NCBI RefSeq assembly: GCF_900113945.1 | Contig: NZ_FORG01000018.1 | Span: forward strand, 23,251 to 87,250 | Length of the DNA stretch: 64,000 nt | Reading direction: 5' to 3' | Origin: Xenorhabdus mauleonii | Lineage (GTDB): Bacteria > Pseudomonadota > Gammaproteobacteria > Enterobacterales > Enterobacteriaceae | Shown: piece after piece, positions 21,741 through 29,771 of the stretch | Layout of the letters: each line of letters starts with the position of its first letter | How positions within the stretch are numbered: position 1 is the stretch's first letter | Notes under the pieces: generated by a model | Told to the model about the DNA's origin: nothing | The model's database searches: none | The model's input: only the letters and a program-made list of their open reading frames with translations | Program-made: the position numbers and the translations under genes

Positions 21741-22805
21741 ATGCGTCAGCAATGGCTTATAATTAGCATCGTAGCGGTACTGATATCAGGCTGTACATTA
21801 ACCAGCAATGAGCAGAGTGTTTCTAAACCTCAGGTTCCGACCCAGGACGTTTTAGGTGCAGAACCCCAATATGAGCCTTACCATCCCAGTGCCAATCAAG
21901 ATTATCAGCGAGATGGGCACACCTATCGCATTGTGCAAGATCCAGCCAACTTTACCCAAACAGGCTACGCCAGTTGGTTCGGCGAAGCAGCGAATGGTAA
22001 GTTGACCGCGATTGGTGAACGCGCCAGCCCCAATGCTTTAACGGCTGCGCATCCGACATTGCCTATCCCAAGTTATGTTCGTGTCACCAATTTAAGCAAT
22101 GGGCGCATGATGATTGTCCGCATCAACGATCGCGGCCCTTACAATACAGGGAAGATTATCGAATTATCACGTGCAGCGGCAGAACGCCTGAATTTGATGC
22201 CGCAAAGCAGGGTCAAATTGGATGGCATTCAAGTCGCACCTGATGACTCACTTTCTGGTTTAGGAACAGTCGGTTCCACTATCGTCAAACAAAGCTATGC
22301 TTTGCCAGACAGGCCAAGTATTGATTTTCAGTCGCCATTGACAAACAACGCCGCTGAGCAAAATCTGTCTGTAAAGCCAGAGGGGCAAACTGACACTCCA
22401 TCCACTGAGGCACAGTCTCCTGAAACAGGATTTTCTGGAACATCAGCATCTGAAACACCAGCTTCTGCAACAATGTTATCTGCCTCCGGTGCTTCTGCTG
22501 TTCCAACGGCCTCATTAACATCAAGCAGTTCATTAAGTATGAACACGCCATCAACCCCGGATACCGCAGATTCAATCTCAGCGGGGAAATATATGGTGCA
22601 GGTAGGCGCGGTCAGTATCGAACAAAAAGCCAGAGAGTGGCAACAATCGTTGAGCCAACGCCTGAACGTACAAGGCCGCATAACTCAATTTGGTAATGTC
22701 TATCGCGTGCAGTTGGGGCCATTCAACAGCCGCCAGCAAGCGGTTGAGTTGCAAAAGAAATTAACAGATCAAATGCACCAATCTTCATTTATTGTTGCGC
22801 CTTGA
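21741..22805 (+). CDS. rlpA: Septal lytic transglycosylase / lipoprotein RlpA
   Basis: Outer-membrane lipoprotein with a double-psi beta-barrel domain and a SPOR domain that binds denuded septal glycan. The 354-residue protein has a lipoprotein signal ending LISGC. The DPBB region follows (TGYASWFGEAANGKLTAIGE through RINDRGPYNTGKIIELS). A long Ser/Thr/Pro/Ala-rich linker spans about residues 195-275, and the C-terminal SPOR domain covers about residues 280-354 (YMVQVGAVSIEQKAREW, YRVQLGPFNSRQQA). Lytic activity is known for Pseudomonas RlpA and not demonstrated in E. coli. Confidence 0.93.
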   Translation: MRQQWLIISIVAVLISGCTLTSNEQSVSKPQVPTQDVLGAEPQYEPYHPSANQDYQRDGHTYRIVQDPANFTQTGYASWFGEAANGKLTAIGERASPNALTAAHPTLPIPSYVRVTNLSNGRMMIVRINDRGPYNTGKIIELSRAAAERLNLMPQSRVKLDGIQVAPDDSLSGLGTVGSTIVKQSYALPDRPSIDFQSPLTNNAAEQNLSVKPEGQTDTPSTEAQSPETGFSGTSASETPASATMLSASGASAVPTASLTSSSSLSMNTPSTPDTADSISAGKYMVQVGAVSIEQKAREWQQSLSQRLNVQGRITQFGNVYRVQLGPFNSRQQAVELQKKLTDQMHQSSFIVAP

Positions 22806-22876
22806 TTCTCCGGATAAATTTCGATGCCGGCAAACTGTTGTGCCAGATAAAAGCAAGATAGAAGCAAATAACACTC

Positions 22877-22912
22877 CCTGCTGATATTAAATGTCTCACT
22901 CTTATCAGCAGG
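22877..22912. repeat. Inverted repeat between rlpA and dacA
   Basis: A 10-bp perfect inverted repeat (CCTGCTGATA with TATCAGCAGG) with a 16-base loop, in the 251-base gap before dacA. No clear T tract follows on either strand. It may slow transcription out of rlpA or act as a protein site. Confidence 0.4.
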
Positions 22913-23056
22913 CAGATAAAATAATTGCGAGCTGGGTTTGGGTAAAACAGTGTAAACCTTTAACTCACTCAATTTTGTTTAATGTCAGCCTTTTTTTCAT
23001 TTGTTATTATGTGGCTTATTATTAATCTTTTTCTCACGGATGTTATCTGATCAATC

Positions 23057-24265
23057 ATGAAATATATAGTTACTTCCCGCTTGATTAAAAAAGCGACCTT
23101 AGGCATCGCCCTAGCTGCCAGTGTTTCTGCGTTTGCCAACGCAGATGATAATTTCAAAACCATGATCCCCGGGGTTCCTGTCCTGGATTCTGAAGCCTAT
23201 ATTCTGATTGATTACAACTCAGGAAAGGTCTTGGCTGAGAAAAACGCAGATGTTCGCCGTGACCCCGCAAGCCTGACCAAAATGATGACCAGCTATGTCA
23301 TAGGCCAAGCCATCAAATCAGGAAAAATAACACCCAATGATACGGTTACTGTCGGTAAAGACGCTTGGGCAACCGGTAACCCGATCTTCAAGGGTTCTTC
23401 CTTGATGTTTTTAAAACCCGGTGATCAAGTTTCTGTCGCGATGCTGTCCCGTGGAATCAACCTGCAATCCGGCAATGACGCCTGTGTTGCAATGGCTGAC
23501 TATGTGGCCGGCAGTCAGGATGCATTCGTCAGCTTGATGAATAAATACGTACAAAGCCTTGGCCTGAAAAATACCCATTTCCAGACTGTGCATGGTTTGG
23601 ATGCGAATGGCCAATACAGCTCCGCCCGTGATATGGCTCTCATTGGTCAGGCGTTGATCCGCGATGTGCCCGATGAATACGCTATCTACAAAGAGAAAGA
23701 ATTCACGTACAACAACATTCGCCAGCCTAACCGCAATGGCCTGTTGTGGGATAAGAGCCTGAACGTTGATGGCATTAAAACCGGTCACACCAACGGCGCA
23801 GGATATAACCTTGTTTCCTCTGCAACCGAAGGCAATATGCGCCTTATTTCTGCCGTCATGGGCAGCCCAACATTCAAAGGCCGTGAAAGCGACAGTAAAA
23901 AGTTGCTGACTTGGGGCTTCCGTTTCTTCGAAACTGTTTCACCGTTGAAAGTTGGTAAAGAATTCGCGTCAGAGCCGGTTTGGTATGGCGATACCGATAA
24001 AGTCCAGCTGGGCGTTGACCAAAATGTGTACCTGACAATTCCTCGTGGCCGCTTGAAAGACTTAAAAGCGAGCTATGTATTAAACAATACTGAATTGCAT
24101 GCACCATTGGCGCAACACCAAGTTGTCGGCACAATCAACTTCCAGCTTGATGGAAAAACCATTGAACAGCGCCCATTAGTTGTTATGCAGGAAGTTAAAG
24201 AAGGTGGCTTCTTCAGCCGCATCGTTGATTATATTCGACTGATGTTCCATCATTGGTTTGGTTAA
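23057..24265 (+). CDS. dacA: D-alanyl-D-alanine carboxypeptidase DacA (PBP5)
   Basis: Periplasmic enzyme that removes the terminal D-Ala from peptidoglycan stem peptides. The 402-residue protein has a signal peptide ending about ANA at residue 29. The active-site motifs are Ser72-LTK75, Ser138-Gly-Asn140 and Lys241-Thr-Gly243. A beta-rich C-terminal domain is followed by the amphipathic membrane anchor ([18 protein letters not shown]). A gap of 251 bases from rlpA implies its own promoter. Confidence 0.96.
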   Translation: MKYIVTSRLIKKATLGIALAASVSAFANADDNFKTMIPGVPVLDSEAYILIDYNSGKVLAEKNADVRRDPASLTKMMTSYVIGQAIKSGKITPNDTVTVGKDAWATGNPIFKGSSLMFLKPGDQVSVAMLSRGINLQSGNDACVAMADYVAGSQDAFVSLMNKYVQSLGLKNTHFQTVHGLDANGQYSSARDMALIGQALIRDVPDEYAIYKEKEFTYNNIRQPNRNGLLWDKSLNVDGIKTGHTNGAGYNLVSSATEGNMRLISAVMGSPTFKGRESDSKKLLTWGFRFFETVSPLKVGKEFASEPVWYGDTDKVQLGVDQNVYLTIPRGRLKDLKASYVLNNTELHAPLAQHQVVGTINFQLDGKTIEQRPLVVMQEVKEGGFFSRIVDYIRLMFHHWFG

Positions 24266-24371
24266 TCCCTTGAAAGCCAAGTATTGGGCCTTATATTAGT
24301 TACATCCGTTAGAAAATTATGACGCCACGGCAATTTGTCGTTCTGCCGTGGCAAAGACATGAGGAACGCCC

Positions 24372-24635
24372 ATGAAAACAAAATTAAATGAACTGCTTGA
24401 GTTCCCCTGCTCATTTACATACAAAGTGATGGGCTTAGCTCAACCTGAGCTGGTGGATCACGTGGTTGAAGTAGTTCAGCGCCATGCTCCGGGCGATTAC
24501 TCCCCAGTTGTAAAACCAAGCAGCAAAGGCAATTATCATTCTGTCTCCATCACCATCAACGCGACGCATATTGAACAAGTTGAAACGTTGTATGAAGAAC
24601 TGGGCGCTCTGGAATTGGTGCGTGTCGTCCTCTAA
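24372..24635 (+). CDS. ybeD: YbeD, DUF493 small protein
   Basis: An 87-residue ACT-like fold protein of the DUF493 family, nearly identical to E. coli YbeD ([33 protein letters not shown]). Its function is not established; the family is proposed to be regulatory. In E. coli it sits between dacA and lipB; here a 9-kb iron/potassium segment separates it from lipB. Confidence 0.94.
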   Translation: MKTKLNELLEFPCSFTYKVMGLAQPELVDHVVEVVQRHAPGDYSPVVKPSSKGNYHSVSITINATHIEQVETLYEELGALELVRVVL

Positions 24636-24705
24636 GTACTGTATTTCGGGCAATATGCTCTTTGAGTAAGAATGTGCGGAGCTGTCATTCATTGATGGTT
24701 CGATA

Positions 24706-24740
24706 GAAAAATGCTGATTGAGAAAATCAGCGTTTTTCTT
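24706..24740. terminator. Bidirectional terminator between ybeD and the SIP gene
   Basis: A stem GCTGATT (24713-24719) with AATCAGC (24725-24731) is extended by A and T runs on both sides, with CGTTTTTCTTTTTT downstream on the plus strand. It serves convergent ybeD and the siderophore-interacting protein gene. Confidence 0.75.
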
Positions 24741-24787
24741 TTTTGCAATCTGCCTGCATACATTCTATTTCAGGCAGCTTCTGTAAT

Positions 24788-25711
24788 TTAATGATGGCCT
24801 TTTGACGATTTAGCCCAATAGGCCATGAAATTAATCAATTTTTTATCTAAATGCCGTTCTTGAAGCAGATACCGACGCAGGTTTTTTACAGCCGTTGATT
24901 CTGCAGCAACCCAGCCATAAAAATGGCTCGCTTTACCCTCATTTTCTGCTCTTTCCCATAATATACCGTCTGGTGAAACAGATTCAGATAAAGATTGCTC
25001 TTCAATAAATGCGGACTCCGGAAGTACAACGTGTTCACGTACCGCTTCTAATAAACGCTCGCCGTATCCATATCCCTCTTTAACATCACGTGGCAACCAA
25101 AATATGTTGGCAAATTTGAATTGTTCTAAGTTGAGGCAATCCCCCTGCACTGGAACCTCGAAGAATGCCTGTACTTTTGGGGGTGAGTCATGCAAAGCTA
25201 ACTCTTCAAGGATTCCCAATGCCGCTGGCAATGCGGTTTCATCAGCAATGAGCAATACTTGGTTAACCTGCTCTGGCGGCACCCATTCGCAGCCTCCTGT
25301 GCCCCCCATTTGGCCACTGCTATCTGAAGCCTCTTTAGGGGCAACTATCTGTAAGGGTGCGCCTTGCTTAGCCTCGCTTAGCCAATCGGACACAGGTGTG
25401 TTTTTACCATGCAAAACAAACTCTACATCCATTTCATTATCTTCAATGCGCAGCGCCCTTAATGTATAAGTCCTCATCAAAGGCCGCTCTTCCTTGGGAA
25501 TAGACATATAATGGCTGTACCAGTCGCTCCCTTCATTTACCTTCATTGCAGGATGGCTTGGCTGAGGAAATAGTAACTTAATGCGCTGATCGGGAGCATG
25601 CCGCCGCATTTTATGCACTTCAGAACTTTCAAATACACAACGCACCAAAGATGTAGATACCGTAATGCGTTCTTTCAAAACCAAATTAAAGATAGAGTAA
25701 ATTGAAGACAT
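24788..25711 (-). CDS. Siderophore-interacting FAD protein (ViuB/YqjH-type ferric reductase)
   Basis: Cytosolic flavoprotein of the SIP family, which reduces ferric siderophores with NAD(P)H so that iron is released. Of 307 residues, the N-terminal FAD-binding barrel contains RTYTLRALRIEDNEMDVEFVLHG (the R-x-Y-T flavin motif), and the C-terminal half ends with YGWVAAESTAVKNLRRYL, the SIP signature. Between them lies VLLIADETALPAALGILEEL, typical of the NAD(P)H-side domain. A good Fur-box-like sequence lies about 90 bases upstream. It follows fhuB on the same strand and probably serves the hydroxamates brought in by FhuCDB. Confidence 0.88.
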   Translation of the reverse strand: MSSIYSIFNLVLKERITVSTSLVRCVFESSEVHKMRRHAPDQRIKLLFPQPSHPAMKVNEGSDWYSHYMSIPKEERPLMRTYTLRALRIEDNEMDVEFVLHGKNTPVSDWLSEAKQGAPLQIVAPKEASDSSGQMGGTGGCEWVPPEQVNQVLLIADETALPAALGILEELALHDSPPKVQAFFEVPVQGDCLNLEQFKFANIFWLPRDVKEGYGYGERLLEAVREHVVLPESAFIEEQSLSESVSPDGILWERAENEGKASHFYGWVAAESTAVKNLRRYLLQERHLDKKLINFMAYWAKSSKGHH

Positions 25712-25801
25712 AATATTCTATTAACAAATGGTTGTTATTCTCGTTATTGAAAGGATGCTAGACAACCTAGTTCAATTGATAACGCAAATCAATATCATGT
25801 T

Positions 25802-25820
25802 GATAATTATTTTCATTATT
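25802..25820. promoter_or_regulatory. Putative Fur box upstream of the SIP gene
   Basis: The 19 bases GATAATTATTTTCATTATT match the E. coli Fur consensus (GATAATGATAATCATTATC) at 15 of 19 positions by my count. The site is 91 bases before the start of the SIP gene and 65 bases beyond the end of fhuB. Confidence 0.6.
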
Positions 25821-25885
25821 ACCAATAATAGCAATTATTGCTAAATATCCTTCCAGATTCATCAGGCCCTACACTCATTTCAGTC

Positions 25886-27859
25886 CTACCTTGCCTGTCG
25901 GCGTAACAACACAATAAAGTAAGGAACACCAATAAAAGCCGCGAGCAATCCTGCCGGTATCTGGTAAGGAAACAACAGCATCCGCCCACACCAATCAGCC
26001 AACAGCATCAAAGATCCTCCCAGCAGCATTCCCATCACCAGTTGCGGCATTGCCCGCCTGAATCCCATCATGCGTGCCATATGTGGAGCCATTAAACCAA
26101 CGAAACTCAATGGCCCGGTCATCAAAGTTGCGGCTGCGGTAAGCGCTGAAGCTATCAATAAAATAAGCAATCGTGAGGAAGTCAGAGAAATTCCCACAGA
26201 CTGAGCACTTACACTTCCCAATGGCAAAATCGTCAACAACCGGCGATATAACGGCGTCAGGCCTATCAATATCATGGCGATTGCCAACGTGAAAAGTGCC
26301 TGAATGGGTTCGACCCCGTAAGTTGAACCTGATAACCATGCCAGCAGCATTCCCGTGCGGGGATCGCCACTTGCCAGCACCAGTACAACTAACGTGCCAA
26401 ATACCGTACTAATTGCAATGCCAGACAATAACATCCGTTGCGCCGAAAAACCTTGCCGGCTAGAAGCAAGTAAAACCAATAACAGAGTAAGGGCAGCCCC
26501 TAAACTTCCAGCCGGGAGTAACCAGACAAAAACATTGCCGGATGTCATTAACAGTAATGCCAATACGCCCAACGCCGCTCCCGATGAGATACCTAAAACT
26601 TCAGGGCTGGCCATCGGATTGCCCGTCAGTTTCTGGATCATCGTCCCTGCAACAGCCAACATCATACCGGCACCAAGTGCCGCTATCACACGCGGCCAGC
26701 GCCAAGGCAATAATTCAGTGATTTGATTCCCCTGCGCCCAATACCAACCTTCGACACCACGCCCGAACAGCAATGCGGTTACTGTCATCGCACTCAAAAA
26801 CAGTATCCCCAATATGATCCAACGCCAAAATGCCCGGCGTTCAACAAGGTTCTTGTCGATGACTGAAAGTGTTGGTTTGTGCCCATTGGTACGCAGGCGT
26901 GGCAGAAGCCACAACAAGAGAGGGGCCCCGATCAGCGCGACGACCGACCCCGTGGGAATATTGCGCCATACCGTCGCCAGCCACTGCACGACCTGATCCG
27001 TAAACCACAATAACAAGGCACCAATCAGCGGTGACATGAACACTTGCTGACCCAATTGCCTTGCACCACAAATTCGTGCCAGCAAGGGAGCAAATAAACC
27101 AATAAAGCCAATGACTCCCACCGCATTGACCATGACAGCACTGAGAATAACAGCCAGTGATAATGCAGCCAGCCGGGCACTGTTCAGGCCCAATCCAAGA
27201 TTTTTTGCCACTCCGTCATCCAATCCAAGCAGCGTTAATGGTCTCAGCAACAATAAAGTTAACACCAGAGACACCGACAATGTTGGAATCAACCACTGTA
27301 CAATTTGCCAATCGTGTTGGGCCAATGAACCGCTTGCCCAGACAAACATGCCTTGTAATTTTTCATAGTTAAACAGTGCGAGCAGAGAATTCACGGCACC
27401 GCAATATAACCCCATCACTAAGCCGGCAAGAATCAGCGTTACCGGTGATAATCGCTGCCCCCATGACAACCCGAATACGACCAATGCAACCATCACCGAG
27501 CCTGCCAACGCGGCCAGTTGCATTGACAGGCTATCTGGCGGCACGGCCAATAATAATGCCAGTGTCACACCGCATTGAGCGCCGGCAGAAACGCCGAGGG
27601 TTGCAGGTTCGGCCAGAGGATTGCGCAATACCTGCTGAAATAATAATCCAGCCAATCCCAGCCCTGCCCCAACCAATAGGGAAATCGATAAACGGGGTAA
27701 TGTGCTGTAATGCATGACAACCTGACGGATATTATTTGTGTCAGGAGAATATAGAGATTGCCACCACTGGAGAACAGGCAATTGATGTTGCAGGTTATAG
27801 AATGTCAATATCAGTGATGGAAACAACAATAGCAAAGGTACCGTCCATAAACGTTTCAT
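25886..27859 (-). CDS. fhuB: Fe(3+)-hydroxamate ABC permease FhuB
   Basis: Inner-membrane permease for ferric hydroxamates. At 657 residues it is a tandem fusion of two FecCD/BtuC-type permease halves, as in E. coli FhuB (660). The first half is about residues 1-320 with PLAEPATLGVSAGAQCG. The second half is about 340-657 with NPMASPEVLGISSGAALG and SFVGLMAPHMARMMGFRRAMPQ. It starts within the stop of fhuD (4-base ATGA overlap), so fhuC, fhuD and fhuB are one coupled operon. Confidence 0.95.
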   Translation of the reverse strand: MKRLWTVPLLLLFPSLILTFYNLQHQLPVLQWWQSLYSPDTNNIRQVVMHYSTLPRLSISLLVGAGLGLAGLLFQQVLRNPLAEPATLGVSAGAQCGVTLALLLAVPPDSLSMQLAALAGSVMVALVVFGLSWGQRLSPVTLILAGLVMGLYCGAVNSLLALFNYEKLQGMFVWASGSLAQHDWQIVQWLIPTLSVSLVLTLLLLRPLTLLGLDDGVAKNLGLGLNSARLAALSLAVILSAVMVNAVGVIGFIGLFAPLLARICGARQLGQQVFMSPLIGALLLWFTDQVVQWLATVWRNIPTGSVVALIGAPLLLWLLPRLRTNGHKPTLSVIDKNLVERRAFWRWIILGILFLSAMTVTALLFGRGVEGWYWAQGNQITELLPWRWPRVIAALGAGMMLAVAGTMIQKLTGNPMASPEVLGISSGAALGVLALLLMTSGNVFVWLLPAGSLGAALTLLLVLLASSRQGFSAQRMLLSGIAISTVFGTLVVLVLASGDPRTGMLLAWLSGSTYGVEPIQALFTLAIAMILIGLTPLYRRLLTILPLGSVSAQSVGISLTSSRLLILLIASALTAAATLMTGPLSFVGLMAPHMARMMGFRRAMPQLVMGMLLGGSLMLLADWCGRMLLFPYQIPAGLLAAFIGVPYFIVLLRRQAR

Positions 27860-28767
27860 GCCCGTTTCTCCAACGCAGCCGTCAATAATTCACTAAAGCG
27901 CATCGCTGACAGCGTAGCACCATAAAACCACACGGCAGGTTGAATGCTGATCGGGTAACGTTGTACAAACGGCAGCGCTCTCCATAATGGTGTTTGCTGC
28001 ACACGAGCGAACAGTGCTTCATTTCCATGACTGAAAAAAACAGCCTTGGCGTCTTGAATCGTGGCTAATTGCTCTATATTCACCACCTGACTTCCCCATG
28101 CGTTTGTCTTTCCTTTCCAGGCATTTCTCAGTCCCAGATTATCGAGGACATCCTTGAACAAGCTACCATCGCCAAAGACCATCGCATGATCTTTATCCAG
28201 CAAAGTAAATAATAAGATAGGTACATCATGCCAAATGCGCAGCCGCTGTTGGCACTGCGCCATCTGCCGATGGTAATGCTGCACATGCTGGGTATATTGG
28301 TGATGAAGCCCAAGCCGCCCAGCCAGCAATTGCAATGAATGCCATGCTTCTGCCAACGGAGTTCGGGTGTTGCTTGTAAAGCGGAACCCCATGATTGGCG
28401 CAATTGACGTCATTTTCTCCACTGTGGGGCCGTAATTTTGTGAGTAAAGGATCAGGGACGGTGATAATTGCTGCAATAATTCCATATTTGGCTCAGTACG
28501 CGTCCCCAAATCGATCACTTTGGACGGTAGTTCAGGCTCCCGTACCCACAAGTTATAATTACGAATATCAGCCACGGCCAACGGCATAATTCCCAAAGCT
28601 GCCAGTAGCTCCACTGGCAGCCACTCCAATACGGCAATGCGCTGGATATCAGGGTGGGCAACATACGGGGAAGTCACGGAACGGGCCAATGATGGCATCC
28701 ATAACGGAGAAAGAGCCAGCGACGTGAGTAAACGACGGCGGGCTAAATTAGGGTTAAATTTATTCAT
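27856..28767 (-). CDS. fhuD: Fe(3+)-hydroxamate periplasmic binding protein FhuD
   Basis: Periplasmic receptor passing ferric hydroxamates to FhuB. The frame opens further upstream inside fhuC, but the ATG at 28767 shares its A with the TGA of fhuC (TGATG) and gives 303 residues. The N-terminus NLARRRLLTSLALSPLWMPSLA carries twin arginines, suggesting Tat export as in E. coli FhuD. The body matches FhuD (RIAVLEWLPVELLAALGIMPLAVAD, NLELLQQLSPSL-like TEPNMELLQQLSPSLILYSQ, PAVWFYGATLSAMRF). Confidence 0.94.
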   Translation of the reverse strand: MNKFNPNLARRRLLTSLALSPLWMPSLARSVTSPYVAHPDIQRIAVLEWLPVELLAALGIMPLAVADIRNYNLWVREPELPSKVIDLGTRTEPNMELLQQLSPSLILYSQNYGPTVEKMTSIAPIMGFRFTSNTRTPLAEAWHSLQLLAGRLGLHHQYTQHVQHYHRQMAQCQQRLRIWHDVPILLFTLLDKDHAMVFGDGSLFKDVLDNLGLRNAWKGKTNAWGSQVVNIEQLATIQDAKAVFFSHGNEALFARVQQTPLWRALPFVQRYPISIQPAVWFYGATLSAMRFSELLTAALEKRA

Positions 28768-29564
28768 CAGTAGACAAAACTTACCGGAGCTCCACCAGCA
28801 GGATGAGGTAAAATTCCCATCTCTATTCCATATATTTGTTCTAACACATGCTCTTGCATTATCTCTTGGGGGGTTCCCTGAGCAATCAATTCTCCACCTC
28901 GCAATGCCACCAAATGGTCGCAATAACGGGCAGCCATGTTGATATCATGCAGGACTGCAATCACCGTCAATCCCCTTTCACGGCTCAAGCGCTGGATCAA
29001 GGCCAGCACTTCGACTTGATGCGCTATATCCAGTGCAGAAGTGGGTTCATCAAGCAACAGACAACGACTGTTCTGTGCGACTGTCATTGCAATCCATGCT
29101 CGCTGTCGTTCCCCACCAGATAAGCTGTCAACCAGCCGATTAGCCATCGAACTCAAATCCACCAGCGCTATTGCTTCTTCGACATGACGACGATCTTCAG
29201 AGCTGAACCGCCCCAAAGCCCCATGCCAAGGATAACGGCCGACCGCAACCAACTCACGCACGGTCATCCCTTCCGCAGGCGGCAATTGCTGTGGTAAGTA
29301 AGCGACTTCGCGTGCGAACGCTTTATTGCTCCACTGTACTATCGGCTGCCGTCCCAGCTGTATTGTTCCTTCGCTTGGTGCCTGATGACGCCCCAACATT
29401 TTCAGCAAGGTCGATTTGCCAGAACCATTATGGCCAATTAATCCAGTAACCAGACCTGAAGTAAATGCCAATGAGAGATTGCTGAGTAGCCGTCGGCTTG
29501 GTACAGAAAAACTAACTTGTTGCAAAACAAAATTAGAAATTGGGGATGAAATACTTTCAATCAA
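28767..29564 (-). CDS. fhuC: Fe(3+)-hydroxamate ABC transporter ATPase FhuC
   Basis: ATPase of the ferric hydroxamate importer, 265 residues, the exact E. coli length and strongly similar. Walker A is GHNGSGKST near residue 43, the Q-loop is LPQQLPPAEGMTVRELVAVG, the signature is LSGGERQR, Walker B is [13 protein letters not shown] and the H-loop is VLHDINMA. It is the first gene of fhuCDB. The usual fhuA is missing; instead an iutA-type receptor lies divergently 207 bases away. Confidence 0.96.
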   Translation of the reverse strand: MIESISSPISNFVLQQVSFSVPSRRLLSNLSLAFTSGLVTGLIGHNGSGKSTLLKMLGRHQAPSEGTIQLGRQPIVQWSNKAFAREVAYLPQQLPPAEGMTVRELVAVGRYPWHGALGRFSSEDRRHVEEAIALVDLSSMANRLVDSLSGGERQRAWIAMTVAQNSRCLLLDEPTSALDIAHQVEVLALIQRLSRERGLTVIAVLHDINMAARYCDHLVALRGGELIAQGTPQEIMQEHVLEQIYGIEMGILPHPAGGAPVSFVY

Positions 29565-29661
29565 ACCTAATTACCTCTGGACACAGGTTACGATTACTTC
29601 GTTGAATTGTAGACATAATACACAAAATGCTTTACACAACAAACTAAATGAATATCATCTT

Positions 29662-29680
29662 AATAATTATTCTTAATGGC
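29662..29680. promoter_or_regulatory. Putative Fur site in the fhuC-iutA divergent promoter region
   Basis: AATAATTATTCTTAATGGC matches the Fur consensus at about 11 of 19 positions and sits inside a wider AT-rich palindrome-like stretch (CTTAATAATTATTCTTAA). It lies midway between the divergent fhuC and iutA starts, so one repressor site could control both. Confidence 0.45.
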
Positions 29681-29771
29681 ATTTATACCTTTATTTTCAG
29701 AATATAATTATTGCAATATTTATAGTAATTCCGACGTTCATTAATTCATTTATTTAATACGAAGGCAATCA

